Source of the DNA: Gymnothorax reevesii
Lineage: Eukaryota > Chordata > Actinopteri > Anguilliformes > Muraenidae
Length of the DNA stretch: 64,000 bases
NCBI GenBank assembly: GCA_029721435.1
Contig: CM056587.1
Coordinates: 18,298,667 to 18,362,666, forward strand
Direction: 5' to 3'
In this document: piece by piece, positions 12,501-21,179 of the stretch
Numbering within the stretch: position 1 is the first letter of the stretch
Layout of the letters: each line of letters opens with the position of its first letter
Program-made: the position numbers and the translations under genes
The notes under the pieces: model-generated
Told to the model about the DNA's origin: nothing
The model's input: the letters and a program-made list of their open reading frames with translations, nothing else
The model's database searches: none

Positions 12501-15500
12501 CAACAAGTCAAGCAGTCTGCATGCAAAGGATATACAATCTAATGTTAAAAACTGTGTCTTAATTCTACCGCATGGTAAACTGTCTAGTATTTTTTGTGCA
12601 CCTGAGAATGGGGACCAGGTGCAAAATATTCTGTTATTATATCCCCAGTTTACTTATGTGGATATTATGGATTCACCCCAATTGTTTCTACATCTGGCTC
12701 CACCTCAGATCCTTTATGGCAGCGCAATAACTTCTAAGGGAGCAAACTTCAGTGTTAATTTGAATCTTCTGAAATTTTGTGTGGACATGTATAACCACTA
12801 GAGGAAGAACTCTGTCAAATTTGGTCAGTTTATAGTTAATGTTAGTGCTTTTAATTGATTAATTACTTCATGCAAATTCTCTTTTGACTGAAATCTCAGT
12901 CCTTGTACATTATTTTGTGACATTTGGCTTAATGGGGCGTCAAGGATTGGGGAATTTGTTGATGCGCCCTTACTGCTATGGCCGACAGCACCCTCATATA
13001 TGTTTTTCTTAACAGTTTTTCCTAAATGGAGACTAAACTTTTAAATTACAGCTGATGGTCTGTATTTCAACTTCATTGTCGTTACATCCTTTCAAACTCA
13101 AAGTGCTGGAGTACAGAATCTAAATACAGACTTCCTACGATTGCTGGAAATTCTTAATGCTTGAATTTTTTTGTGATGTTTTCAAGTAATTTGAAGTACT
13201 TTGATTTTGAATAAAATGCTTGAATCTGCTTGGAACTGTAACATTATTTGCATTACTATCAAAATGAATTGCTTTCTGAGTATTTTAATAAATTTGTGAT
13301 TTTACCACATCCAAGAGGAAAAGCTTAAATTCACCTTGAAGTGCTTGAATTTGAATTTTGGAAGAGGTGTTGGAACCCTAAAAATATACTCCTGTCCAAT
13401 TAATTATGGTGCTCACTGCATTTTTGATATCACTCCTTATACATGACACTGGTCTGATTTCTCTTGTGAGGTTTTTTGCGTGTCTAACCCATGCCTTCTT
13501 CCTCCATTTCCCAGAAACCCCTGCAGACAGCGGCTCTTCCTCCCCCCTGCCCCTCACCCCCAGTAAAGAGGGCAGCTGTGTCTTCTCAGGCCTGGAGACT
13601 CGGAGGAACAATGAGCTCAACGAGGTGAGACAAAATCTGGCTTCTCTCTCCTGATTGGCTCAAGCCCTCCTTGTTGCAGTAGACAAATCACAGAGGTCCT
13701 AGGGGGAGAAGGGAACTTATTATCCCCCGCCATCACGAAGTGGGAGGGGGATATAGTTTTGACCGTCCGTCCGTCCGAGAGAAAGGGGACAACTTCTCTC
13801 AGAAACTATTACAGATGGGACAACCAAATTTGGTGTGTAGCTTCTGACCCTTAAGGCCTTGATGGAGTTTGAAAATAAGAAGCACACGATTGGCGGGGAT
13901 GTTGTAGACCATGTCAACTTGTTCATGTTGGAAGTTGTCAAAAAAATGTGTTTCCTGAAGTCAAAGATCAGGTAATTGCAGTGTTATGGCAGTGTCACTT
14001 TCATGTTTGAGCCATGTCCAAAGTGAAGGGTTTGGATTTTATCACTGATGGGATTTGTAGTTTTTTTGCTCCTGGTTGATGCTAGTGTATTCCTGTGGTT
14101 CTCAGGTTCTGAGTTGGAAGCTGACCCCGGATAACTATCCTCAGAGTGACCAGCCACCCCCGCCTTCGTACATGTACGGCTCCCAGCACCTGCTGCGGCT
14201 CTTCGGTGAGCTCCGCCGAAAATCCTCCTTTCACCCCAACCCCCCCAATGTGGCCCCACGTTTACAAAGTTTCTGCTTGTGTCGAACAGTGTGGTAACGG
14301 GATCCTGTTTGGTTTTCCAGTGAAACTCCCAGAGATCTTGGGGAAGATGCACATCCCTGACAGGAACTTAAAGGCCCTGGTCAAACACCTGGAGCTGTTC
14401 CTCAGGTATGTGTTAAGTCTCAGCATCTCTTAGATTATTCTAGAACTCCTTTCCCTCTGGCATGTGTTGAGAAACTCTTTTCTGCAGGTATGCACTGAGA
14501 ATTCCCTTTCCTCTCGTATCCCTGCAGAATTCCTTTTCCTCTGGTATAACTCCATAACTCCTTTTCCCACATGTTTCTGACACACATTTTTCTCTGGTTT
14601 GCATCTCAAATGCATTTTCCTTGGGTTTGCTTCTTGAACCTGCGCTATGCATCCACTTAGTTCTAAAATATCCAAACTACGTCATCTCTGCACAACACAC
14701 TAACGTTTAACAGAGGGCACTCTTACACTACTCACAGGAAGTGTGATGTCACTGTCGGCTCAGGACTAGCTGTTAAAATCAGTCATTGGCAACTGTTCAT
14801 TCAGGATGCTCACAGGTGTTTAATTGTAGCCCCTGGTCGAAGTCGGGCAACTACTGTGGATTCACGTGTCCAGTCTCTGCCGCCGCCTCAGTGTCCGTAG
14901 ACACTTTGTTGTGGACGCTCTACGGGCTGTAATTTTTGACCAATTACTTTCATATTTAGTATGGACATGTGTTGTATTTCACTTATGACACCTATTGATT
15001 TTGGTTGCCACGGCGACGGTATTGGCCCAATAATATGCAAATTAGTGGCAAAACCCAGAGATTTCCTTGTGGCCGTAGTACAGGCTGTAATTTTTGAACG
15101 ATACCTTCATATTTGGTATGCACATGTGTACTTCACTTATGACACCTTTTTGATTTTGGTTGCCTTAGCAACAGTATTGGCCGAATAATGCACAAAAAAG
15201 CAGAGAAGCAGGCTTTCGGGGGCTACACCGGAGTTCTGCCCAGGACGCTAGGAGTGCTGGACGGAAAATTTCTGCCGTCTCCTAACCTGGCAATCGGCCG
15301 TCCATGAACTACGAAGCGTAATGCACATTATGCACGAATGATCTCGTCAGTGAGGGGCGCAGGTTTAATCTGAGAGTTGGTGCTGACATGTAATGTGAGC
15401 GCTCTGTGCGTTGAGCTGGAAAATGTTTTGCGACAATTTGAATGCAAATATCGCCTCTCCGTCACCAGACAGAGAGGCAGTGGAGGTCTTTAATGTGCTC

Positions 15501-18500
15501 CAGTGTGCATATGCGAGGTGACTCTAATTTTCATAGGTAGGCGCCATATTCGTAAACTTTTTATTTTTTCTATTTTGTATGCAAATACTTTTGATTAAAT
15601 TTCCGAATACGACTTGACTGTAATTTATGTTTCACACATATCTAATGAAACTTAACAAACCTGAACTATTCATTTAAACTTTTAACAATTCATAAGTAAG
15701 TTAATTACATGATATGTTGTGCCAGTAACGATTATTACAGTCATTATTTGGTAGTGGCGGAGCCAGAACAGGGATGGGGGGGGTGCACAGAACATCCGTT
15801 TAAAACGATTATTTGTCCTGACCTGTTCTGTCATTTCCATAATTAATATACGTTAGGAAGGCTTTTGCACACCTAGTAGGTTGACAGGTGCGTAGGAGTG
15901 GACCAAAGGTCGGCAAAATCAAAATTTTGAGTTTGATTTCCATAATTAATAAAAAATTCACTCCGAGAGCACTCCACACTGTCAGCTGCTGCTAGTTCTC
16001 CCCGTTTAGGCAAGACGACAGTCATTCATCTGGATGCATATTTGTTGCATTTAAATCGGAGTTATTCAAAATTATATACCTGTCAACTTGCACGCATATG
16101 GCTTGAGTCTCAGGCTTTTTATATTTAATTGCTGAGTCCCACTTTTTATATCAACCCTCGCTGTACTGAGAGCGATCATTTCATTGGAACGCGGGTCAGT
16201 CATTATTCAATCATACGTATTTTAGAGATTCTCATGCGGAATTGAAATCTCTATGCATGGAAGCTTTTCAGTTTTCTAATGAAGAACTTAAACGATCATG
16301 AAGCGCAAGTCAAATCCCCTGGTGTGCGGGAAAGGTAGCGCGGAACTTTCAGAGCAGTTTGTCTTTCGTGATACCTAAGCGTATTACTGAGTAAATTATG
16401 TTACTGTACTGAATGCAGCCCATTATTTCATCGGCGTTAGATCCCATATGGAGTGAAGTCGTGTCTTCAATTGCCAGTGGATTATTTCGGTAATTTGAAA
16501 ATGCTTCAATAGAAGCAAATGATTGAAAACTAGCTGGGACGCGGCCAGGATGTCAGGGCGCGGGTCGAAAACGAAAGTTCGCTATTCTGACAATAATAGA
16601 AAGGGGGAGCATATTTTGGGTAATTTATGTATTGTTTCCAGTGGTTTTATTGGACGCTGGATGCCCTCATTTAAACTGATCTTTGAAAAAATCGTGCCGG
16701 TCGGGAAAAACTGAGTGGTGGTCGGTGCATTCAGAACCCTGCTACACCCCTGCGGTTGCAGCTGACAGGACTGTCTAATTCAGTGGTTCCCAACCCAGTC
16801 CTCAGGGAGCCCCTGCCCTGCAGGGTTTTGCTCCAGCTCTACTCTTTCACACCCGATCCATTAAGGGCTTCATGCTGATTGGTTTAAAAACATCATCCTG
16901 AACAGGGTGTGCATGAAGGTGCATCGGGCCTTAAATGGATAAGGTGTGCTACAGTAAAGCTGCAACAAAACCTGCAGGACAGGGGGTCGTTGAGGACTGG
17001 GTTGGTCTAGTTGTATCCCCCGAACGAAGTTCGAGGATACTATGGATTTGGCCTCGTCACGCGTCCACCGCGTCCGCAGCGATTTTCTTTTGAACGCTCT
17101 ACAGCCCACATAAGTGCACCGATTCTTTTCAAATTTTGCAGGGACATGTCTTATGTTAAGTTCACAACACCTATTGATTTTGGGTACTCTGGGGGGCCTT
17201 CGGGGGATACATGTGCTCGGTTGCCAAGTGCTCTAGTTTCATTAACTGATCATGCGTTAATCGTTCACTTCAGTTGGTTTTGTCATCCGGTAATTTAGCA
17301 AAGCAGACTGTCACGTCCTTTTTGGTTACATTCGGACAAATAGAATGAACTTGGTACTGGAGAATGTGCAGGGGAACTGAGGGAGAGAGAATGAGACTGA
17401 TGCAGGGAGGAGGAGAGTTTCAGGGGTATTATCTGCAGTTCTCAGTGGTGCAGCAAAACACTGATTTCCTCAGTATAGCTGTGAAGTCCCCTGGAATATT
17501 GTTCCATTAGATTTGAGTAAAAGGTAGAGTGAATTCAGATGGATCAATCTTCAGGGAAGGCTGATGTGACGCTTCCCAATGGTTTAGATTCAGTGTGGAT
17601 GCAGTGTGTGCTTGTGTGTGTGCGCCCGCATGTGCGCTTTCCCTGTGAAGTGAAGAATATTGTAGGTTGGGGGTTATGCAAGCAAGTAGCGCTCTGGGAA
17701 CTAATCTTTAAATCCTGCATGATCTGCAGGAGATGGTCCAGCTGCGGGATTTACTTTCCTAACTAATCATCTAAACTCATTCCCTCTTTGGACACTAGAG
17801 GGCGCTCACTGACAGCAGCGCTACGAGGCACTGTCAGCTGCATAAATTTGGGCTTGCTCTTGTCGCTCAGTTTTTCACAGCTTTTCTGCCTTCTGAACTC
17901 TTCGTGCTTGTAGCTCCACTCGATGAGGGGTAAGAAAGAAATGTAACATGCTGAAGAGAAGACGGGAAGTCAGTATTGCGAAGCAGTTAAATGGATTTCT
18001 TTGCACTGTCAAACATAATTTTAAAGTTACAGAAATTGCAGTTATTACAGATAGAAAGAGTGGAGGTTCACAGGTTAATCGCTTGTTTATACTTCAAGCT
18101 CTCTCCTTAAAATGTCTTGAAAAGATGGTCTCGACACACCTGAATTCAAGCTGCACGGGGGAAGTCTCTATTTCGTTTTCCAATTTACCCCAGTCAATTT
18201 TGGAGTTAGTTGGGTGGAAGAGAGGAATGGAGGGTAGAATCTGAGGTTGTAATGGCCCCTATAACCTCCCTGTCGGAGGAGTACCAGCACAGCTCTCAGT
18301 GCAGACTCTGATGTGACCGTGTGGATGAATGCATCCTGGGATTGACCTCGCATCTTCTGGAGGAACGATTGAGATTAATCTCATCTCACATGCAAGGGTG
18401 TGTCCATCTCCTCTGTGTGTACGTTTGCCTCCCTTGATGCATCTCTGTTTTTGTGCGTGTGTGTATGTGGTCAATGTATATCTATCCTTGTGGGGACGAA

Positions 18501-19597
18501 AATGCAATTCCAGATTTCTTTATCCTTTTTTGGGTCATTTTAGGTCCTCTCAAGGAAATTGAGCTATTTTAGTGTTGGGGATTCAGGTTAGGGTTACATT
18601 AAGGTTAGGGTTTGCCATGTAGTGTTTAATAGTTTTGGTCTGGGAAAGGGGTTTTGGAGTGAATATTAGTCTATGGGGTGTCCCCGCAATTATTGAAAAC
18701 GCAATAGATGTGTGTTTCCTTGAGTCATAGGAGTGTATTGCAGGATTTGTTTGCATGTGGAAAGTTGGATGCCTCTGTATGAACATGTGTTGATGCGCAT
18801 GGTTGTGCTTGTTCCTGTGTGTGAGAGTTCTAATTCCAGATCTCAACTATTTGTCTTAATGAAATTGTCTCAGATTCTCCACATAAGCTCCAAGCAATAA
18901 TGTTATATTTGTGATATAATGGTGATAATTTGCATATTAAAATGTCTAACAAGCCCAGTCCCATTTGGTAGCACTGCCCTCCCACTGTGAATATTGTTTC
19001 TGATGAGCTCTCATGGGCACAGCCTCCTTATGTTTTAACAGCCACAAGGGTCATTTGTTAATGAAAGGTTAGACTTTGGTAGTCTGAAATGAGATGGCAA
19101 GATTTAAAGGATTTTGCTGAACTTTTTGGATTATCATTTTGGAATTTTGAAGCAACTTTAAATTTGGTTATTTAAGGGAGCAATCATCTCTGTATCAGAG
19201 AGAGGAACTTGGTTCAGTGCTGTCCATCATCTTGCTTGCAACCAGTACAAACTTTATAAGACATCTGGGGTCCCAGTTTATTCGGTCCCTCTTTGCTTAC
19301 TCTCTAGCTTGGTTGGTGTACTGCTGTCTACTAAAGCGAGTAAACACTGCTCCTGCTTTTATTTTTGGTGACAGGTTATATTTGGTATTATCTTCCAGAA
19401 ATTACCTTGTTTTCTGCTGTTTTTTTTCCAGGGGAAATGAGATGGTTACTTCAAAATTCAGTACAATTTCCTGATGGTGTATTCGGGTGTGTTGCAGGTT
19501 TTTGGCGGAGTTTCACGAGGACTTCTTTCCGGAGACGGCCTATGTCTCAGCCTCCGAGGCGCATTACAGCATGAAACACCCATGGGCTGTTTACTGA
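439..19597 (+). CDS. msl3: msl3, MSL complex subunit 3, partial CDS in 8 exons (N-terminus upstream of window)
   Basis: MSL3 is a chromatin reader and scaffold of the male-specific-lethal complex (MSL1, MSL2, MSL3, KAT8/MOF), which acetylates histone H4 lysine 16 in the nucleus. The coding join is 439-579, 3561-3721, 6858-7016, 11799-12052, 13515-13624, 14106-14205, 14321-14405, 19498-19597. It totals 1110 nt, 369 codons plus TGA, and every junction is GT/AG and keeps frame. The protein matches vertebrate MSL3 throughout: [90 protein letters not shown], and a C-terminus ending [11 protein letters not shown]. These form an MRG domain interrupted by a basic Ser/Pro linker, as known for MSL3. 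Human MSL3 is about 520 residues, so roughly 150 N-terminal residues, including the chromodomain, lie upstream. No frameshift or stop breaks the exons, so the gene looks intact. Identity is from recalled family sequence, not a search. Confidence 0.96.
634..919. mobile_element. short TIR element with GC-rich hairpin (copy A of the hairpin/AAATTT family)
   Basis: Starts TGCCTCCCCCTTCC and ends GGAAGGGGGAGACA, 13 of 14 matching inverted termini, total 286 bp. A hairpin CCTCCCC/GGGGAGG (637-657) is at the left end. Inside are CATAACTCTGGAACTGTTCG and CGCCAAATTTGATA, then a second partial unit beginning GGACCATAACTCTAAAAT. No coding capacity. It lies in the intron just after exon a. Confidence 0.6.
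920..3560 (+). other. msl3 intron sequence without recognised features
   Basis: AT-rich intron sequence. The only distinct item is a (GTT)n microsatellite at 2308-2327. Open frames here are short and show no family resemblance. Confidence 0.6.
2308..2327. repeat. (GTT)n microsatellite
   Basis: About seven uninterrupted GTT/TTG units in the msl3 intron. Confidence 0.85.
3561..3721 (+). CDS. msl3: msl3 exon b (MRG domain)
   Basis: The acceptor is GTGTCTTAG before 3561 and the donor GTGAGC from 3722. The 161 nt begin LVKLPCQMN and run through [18 protein letters not shown] to HYIPPEK, a strongly conserved MSL3 block. The exon leaves two bases (AA) that join T of the next exon to make Asn, giving the family motif EKN followed by an acidic residue and LCKEM. 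Confidence 0.95.
4405..4608 (-). mobile_element. LINE 3'-UTR piece, split from 6211-6600 by a Tc1 insertion
   Basis: An AT-rich stretch containing TACTTTATTGCCATGTCAAC and poly-A-like tracts. It reads as the 3' tail of the LINE ORF fragment at 6211-6600 and is interrupted exactly at the TA used by the Tc1 element at 4611. Confidence 0.5.
4611..6208 (-). mobile_element. complete but inactivated Tc1-like transposon (1598 bp)
   Basis: Flanked by TA on both sides (4609-4610, 6209-6210), with inverted termini beginning CAGTGCCCTC. The first ~45 bp of both ends match with a few changes. Inner repeats resembling the tips (GTGCCACAATTATTAGCACC near 4801; TGGGTGCCAATAATTGTGGG near 6009) give the long IR/DR type of end. 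The transposase is on the minus strand: an N-terminal part within 5355-5648 ([20 protein letters not shown]-like) and a C-terminal part at 4938-5150 with [14 protein letters not shown] and [17 protein letters not shown], the second D and the E of the DDE triad. Reading-frame breaks between the parts show it is dead. It lies in msl3 intron 3722-6857, inside an older LINE. Confidence 0.9.
6211..6600 (-). pseudogene. LINE reverse-transcriptase ORF, C-terminal fragment
   Basis: The minus strand encodes 84 residues (6341-6595) with [16 protein letters not shown], then [16 protein letters not shown] and [18 protein letters not shown]. This layout (ASKI.G, DPSHPAH, LLPSGRR, R..N.F.P.AI.LLN) is typical of the C-terminal tail of vertebrate non-LTR retrotransposon ORF2 proteins. 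Only the end survives, as expected from 5' truncation. The clade is not assigned. Confidence 0.75.
6858..7016 (+). CDS. msl3: msl3 exon c (MRG domain)
   Basis: A polypyrimidine tract and CAG precede 6858; the donor GTGAGG starts at 7017. The 159 nt encode [17 protein letters not shown], then [17 protein letters not shown] and [10 protein letters not shown], the end of the first half of the split MRG domain. Two bases (AG) carry over to form Arg with the next exon. Confidence 0.95.
7085..7700 (-). pseudogene. CR1/Rex-type LINE ORF2 C-terminal fragment with 3' tail
   Basis: Reading the minus strand from about 7690: [20 protein letters not shown], a frame break, then [20 protein letters not shown] and, in 7146-7457, [20 protein letters not shown] and [14 protein letters not shown]. 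The WGP...EKVQRRATK and R.RGH...F..RVI..WN.LP blocks mark the C-terminal end of vertebrate LINE reverse transcriptases. The 3' end lies at about 7085-7140 with ATAACATAAAATAACATGA. Non-functional. Confidence 0.8.
8092..9034. repeat. long foldback (inverted repeat, ~275-300 bp arms)
   Basis: The left arm (8092-8369) and right arm (8736-9034) are reverse complements over nearly their full length with mismatches and small indels. Anchors include TGAATGAGTAGAGCTGT / ACAGCTCTACTCATTCA, GACAGCATGTTTGATTGC / GCAATCAAACATGCTGTC, CACGTTTCATCCACTT / AAGTGGATGAAACGTG and CTACAATGAGAGATG / CATCTCTCATTGTAG. The ~365-bp spacer has no ORF. In the msl3 pre-mRNA this would fold into a long imperfect hairpin. 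It may be a foldback-type or long-TIR DNA transposon; superfamily unknown. Confidence 0.85.
10357..10640 (+). mobile_element. hAT-like nonautonomous element fragment
   Basis: Begins GGCTGCCAACTCTCACGCAT and carries AGTCAGTAATTATTCAATCA, AAATAAGACCATTTGAAAC and GTGGCGAAATCCACC. The same blocks, in related order, occur in the fuller copy at 45347-45886 and partly at 16080-16330. The right terminus is not seen, so it is truncated. Superfamily assignment to hAT is from recalled similarity. Confidence 0.5.
10667..10694. repeat. (TTTA)n microsatellite with T run
   Basis: Six or so ATTT units followed by a T homopolymer and, at 10705-10725, a C-rich run. Confidence 0.85.
11101..11299. mobile_element. 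199-bp MITE with 8-bp target-site duplication
   Basis: Flanked by TTGCCATT at 11093-11100 and 11300-11307. The inverted arms are 11108-11144 (GGTAGATGTCAGAAGGG ... GGTACTTTCC) and 11263-11299 (GGAAAGTACC ... CCTTCTGATGTCTACC), about 37 bp with few mismatches. The left tip has seven extra bases. The 8-bp duplication fits hAT-type insertion. It is non-coding, with telomere-like TTTAGGGTTAGGGG in the centre. Confidence 0.75.
11799..12052 (+). CDS. msl3: msl3 exon d (Ser/Pro/Arg-rich linker inside the MRG domain)
   Basis: The acceptor CTCTACAG precedes 11799 and the donor is GTACGC from 12053. The 254 nt encode a low-complexity, basic and proline-rich linker with [20 protein letters not shown] and [10 protein letters not shown]. 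The two KRR clusters look like nuclear-localisation sequence and the SP sites like phosphorylation targets; both are inference. The exon is noticeably GC-richer than the flanking introns. One base (A) carries over into AAA Lys of the next exon. Confidence 0.94.
12311..13420. mobile_element. Tc1/mariner-like remnant, same family as 56588-57036
   Basis: The left end GTGAGCATCATAATTGACAG and right end CTGTCCAATTAATTATGGTG + CTCACTGCA are inverted relatives. Internally GCTGCAGTACAGGCCTGGCA and TCAGGGAAGATGCCCA match the shorter copy at 56588. No intact transposase. It occupies most of msl3 intron 12053-13514. The 157-codon ORF at 12328-12801 has no transposase motifs and is probably chance. Confidence 0.6.
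13515..13624 (+). CDS. msl3: msl3 exon e (linker end)
   Basis: The acceptor is TTTCCCAG before 13515 and the donor GTGAGA from 13625. The 110 nt encode [19 protein letters not shown] and then [11 protein letters not shown], matching the conserved PLTPSKEG and RRTNEINEV segments of vertebrate MSL3. The exon ends in phase 0. Confidence 0.95.
13721..13950. mobile_element. hairpin/AAATTT-family repeat, copy B
   Basis: Starts with a 33-nt hairpin, TATCCCCC ... CACGAAGTG ... GGGGGATA (13721-13753), then GACCGTCCGTCCGTCCG, CTCTCAGAAACTATTACAGA, and the 12-bp perfect palindrome ACCAAATTTGGT inside CAACCAAATTTGGTGTGTAG. The right terminus is not identified. It fills most of the 481-bp intron 13625-14105. 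Confidence 0.6.
14106..14205 (+). CDS. msl3: msl3 exon f (second half of MRG domain)
   Basis: The acceptor is TTCTCAG before 14106 and the donor GTGAGC from 14206. The 100 nt encode [13 protein letters not shown], then [17 protein letters not shown], a signature block of MSL3/MRG proteins. The following intron is only 115 bp. Confidence 0.96.
14321..14405 (+). CDS. msl3: msl3 exon g (MRG domain)
   Basis: The acceptor is GTTTTCCAG before 14321 and the donor GTATGT from 14406. The 85 nt encode [13 protein letters not shown], then [14 protein letters not shown]. The exon leaves two bases (AG) that combine with G of the last exon to make Arg. The next intron is 5.1 kb and full of transposon debris. 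Confidence 0.95.
14825..15227. mobile_element. hairpin/AAATTT-family element, copy C, with two tandem units
   Basis: The termini are TGTAGCCCC and GGGGGCTACA. The left tip folds on GTAGCCCC...TCGAAG...GGGCAACTAC. It holds two ~154-bp direct repeats, each with GGCTGTAATTTTTGA, TTCATATTT, GTATG, TTCACTTATGACACCT and TTGATTTTGGTTGCC (starting about 14925 and 15079). Copy D shares the ACACCTATTGATTTTGG block. Non-coding. Confidence 0.65.
15228..16079 (+). other. msl3 intron sequence, no feature recognised
   Basis: AT-rich intron sequence. A GTGGCGGAGCCAGAACAGGG stretch at about 15755 faintly resembles a hAT tip that could pair with GAACCCTGCTACACCCCTG at 16734, but too weakly to call. Confidence 0.4.
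16080..16330 (+). repeat. diverged hAT-like fragment
   Basis: Begins CTGTCAACTTGCACGCAT. It contains CAGTCATTATTCAATCA, GAGATTCTCATGCGGAATTG and CTTAAACGATCATGAAGCGC, blocks also seen at 10357-10640 and 45347-45886. Confidence 0.4.
16781..17004. mobile_element. palindromic hAT-like MITE (CAGTGGTTCCCAACCC type)
   Basis: The left arm CAGTGGTTCCCAACCCAGTC ... CCCTGCCCTGCAGGGTTTTG and right arm CAAAACCTGCAGGACAGGGG ... GAGGACTGGGTTG are inverted over ~60 bp. It is flanked by GTCTAATT (16773-16780) and GTCTAGTT (17005-17012), an 8-bp duplication with one change. About nine bases of the right tip are missing. This is a familiar vertebrate MITE layout. Confidence 0.7.
17012..17211. mobile_element. 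hairpin/AAATTT-family element, copy D (200 bp)
   Basis: The termini are TGTATCCCCC and GGGGGATACA, perfect 10-bp inverted repeats. The left tip is a hairpin of about 11 bp with one bulge and a GAA loop (17013-17040: GTATCC..CGAAC GAA GTTCG.GGATAC). It contains GCGTCCACCGCGTCCG, a TTTTCAAATTTTGC core and ACACCTATTGATTTTGGGT shared with copy C. It abuts the MITE at 16781-17004. Confidence 0.65.
17212..19497 (+). other. msl3 intron sequence, mostly unrecognised
   Basis: No coding or RNA feature is seen apart from the GGGGAC-type repeat at 18481-18690. A few GT-rich runs are present. Confidence 0.5.
18481..18690. repeat. dispersed repeat with TTGTGGGGAC / GTCCCCGCAA ends
   Basis: Starts ATCCTTGTGGGGACG and ends GGTGTCCCCGCAATTATT, short inverted ends around a TTAGGGTTACATTAAGGTTAGG core. 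This arrangement is common in fish introns. No ORF. Confidence 0.5.
19498..19597 (+). CDS. msl3: msl3 last coding exon with stop codon
   Basis: The acceptor is TGTTGCAG before 19498. The exon encodes [19 protein letters not shown], then [13 protein letters not shown] and TGA at 19595-19597. This is the normal MSL3 C-terminus, so the gene is not truncated at its 3' end. The ORF continuing in another frame past 19597 is a shadow. Confidence 0.95.
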
Positions 19598-19620
19598 GGT
19601 CTGCTGGAGGAGTAACATGC

Positions 19621-20095
19621 TGGCGGAACCAGTCCCCGCGACTCTGCAGCTAGCACAACCAATCACTGCTAATCAACAGCTAATATAACCAATCACTGCT
19701 GATCATAACCAGTCACTGTTGTGGTAAAGTTAGCAGAGGCTGTCATTGCTGTGCTACAGCCAGTGTAACCTGTCATTGCTGCTCTACAGGTAGTGTAACC
19801 AGTCGCTGCCGTGCTACAGTTAGCATAATCATTCACTGCTACACTAAAGTTAGTGGAGCCGGGTACTGCTGCTCTATAGCTAGCGTTCCCAGTCACTGCT
19901 GGGCTACTGCTGGCGTAACCAGCCATTGCTGCTCTATGGCTAGCTTAACCAGACACGGCTGCACTAAAGCAAAGTAACTAGTTACTGCTGCGCCACGGCT
20001 AGCATAACCAGTCAATGTTGTGCTTCAGTTAGTGTTGTCGCTTGTTGCTCATGCCGAACAGCTAGTGCAACCAGTCACCACAACCCTACAGCTAC
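19621..20095 (+). repeat. degenerate ~30-bp minisatellite in the msl3 3' UTR
   Basis: About 14 diverged copies of a unit near CTACAGCTAGCRTAACCAGT followed by CACTGCTGTG. The period is about 30 bp, so it stays in frame, and the opposite strand is open for 77 codons with a visible 10-residue periodicity (ATGYTTC, MTGYTGC, VTGYD). Internal units vary by substitutions and small indels, so the array is old. The minus-strand ORF is most likely a by-product of the 30-bp period. Confidence 0.8.
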
Positions 20096-21173
20096 ATGTC
20101 AAGTCTGAGAGATGAGGCTGATCTCCATGCTGCCAAGTCACTGCCTCAGATGATTCCTTGGAGGGCTGGGACTGATCTAGGAACAGCAACAGCACCGATA
20201 CCTATGCGTAAACCACAAATTCTGGGAATGGACACCCAGGTCCTGTTTTGGTGTGTCGGGCAGGAAGTTGCCCTGGCTTACGACACTCCCGATGCTTGCG
20301 GAGTTGGGTCGTTGCTTGCAGTGTCCTGCTTTTGTTACGTCTGCTCGTTGAGTACTTTTGGGTCGTAGGGGTGTAAAATACAAATTTTTCTGTATATGTG
20401 ATTTCCTCTTATTGTTGGAACCCCACTGACCTTTGGCCTGTCATTTGTATTTGCGCCCAAAAAACACTGGACTTTCCTCTGACTGGAGATGGATTTGTTC
20501 TTGCCGTTATTAAGCAGATATTGGTGTATTAATGAACCTTTTACGTAGTTAATTGTATCAATTTTCATTAATATTCTCTGCTTTGGCCTGATATATTGTA
20601 TTTGTTGATGTGATTGCATATCAAATTGAATTTGGTTTTCATTGTGCTGTAACTATGTGCCATCCTGTACAGCCGGATGTGTGTTCTTTTTTTATTATAT
20701 TCATTTTTTTTAATTTATTGAAACAAATAAGAGGACTTTTTATCTTGAACAGTTTTATTTGTTTTAGTTGTTTCAGTTGGTGAGTGCAGGAATTGACTTT
20801 TAGCACTCTATTTCAAAAAAAAAAAAAAAAAAAACCTCAGTCCACATCCATTCAGCAAATGTTTTCCTGTGGTATTGTGGCTTAATTGTCCAGAGTGTCA
20901 CTGCCCTGTGAATATTTAAACAAAGTTACCGGCTACAAGTGTATATCCATGTCACAACTGAAGCTTTATGAAACCTGTTTGCTCTGATATTCCAGGTTAA
21001 TGATATCTGTGCTCCATTCGCTGTTGCGCAATTGGTGTCAGTGCCCTGTTTTGTGGCATCGGTGTTTGCCAGCAGCCCCTGCTTCGCAGCTGATTTCCTT
21101 TGGAAAGTGTGTGTGTGTTTGTGTGTGTTTGTGCTTGCATGTTACTGTGTTTTTTTTTTTTTTCTGTACAATT

Positions 21174-21179
21174 AATAAA
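21174..21179 (+). terminator. candidate msl3 polyadenylation signal AATAAA
   Basis: A canonical AATAAA sits about 1.58 kb after the stop codon. It is followed within about 25-40 nt by GTGTTTTTGA and TGGTGACTGTGT, a T/GT-rich downstream element. I found no earlier AATAAA in the 3' UTR. Confidence 0.6.

Noticed and set aside
12328..12801. Longest ORF in the window (157 codons, +)
   Set aside because: It lies inside a Tc1-like remnant in an msl3 intron, has no transposase or other motif, and mixed codon use; probably chance.
19693..19926. Minus-strand repeat protein in the msl3 3' UTR
   Set aside because: Explained by the 30-bp minisatellite having a period divisible by three; no start context or supporting signal.
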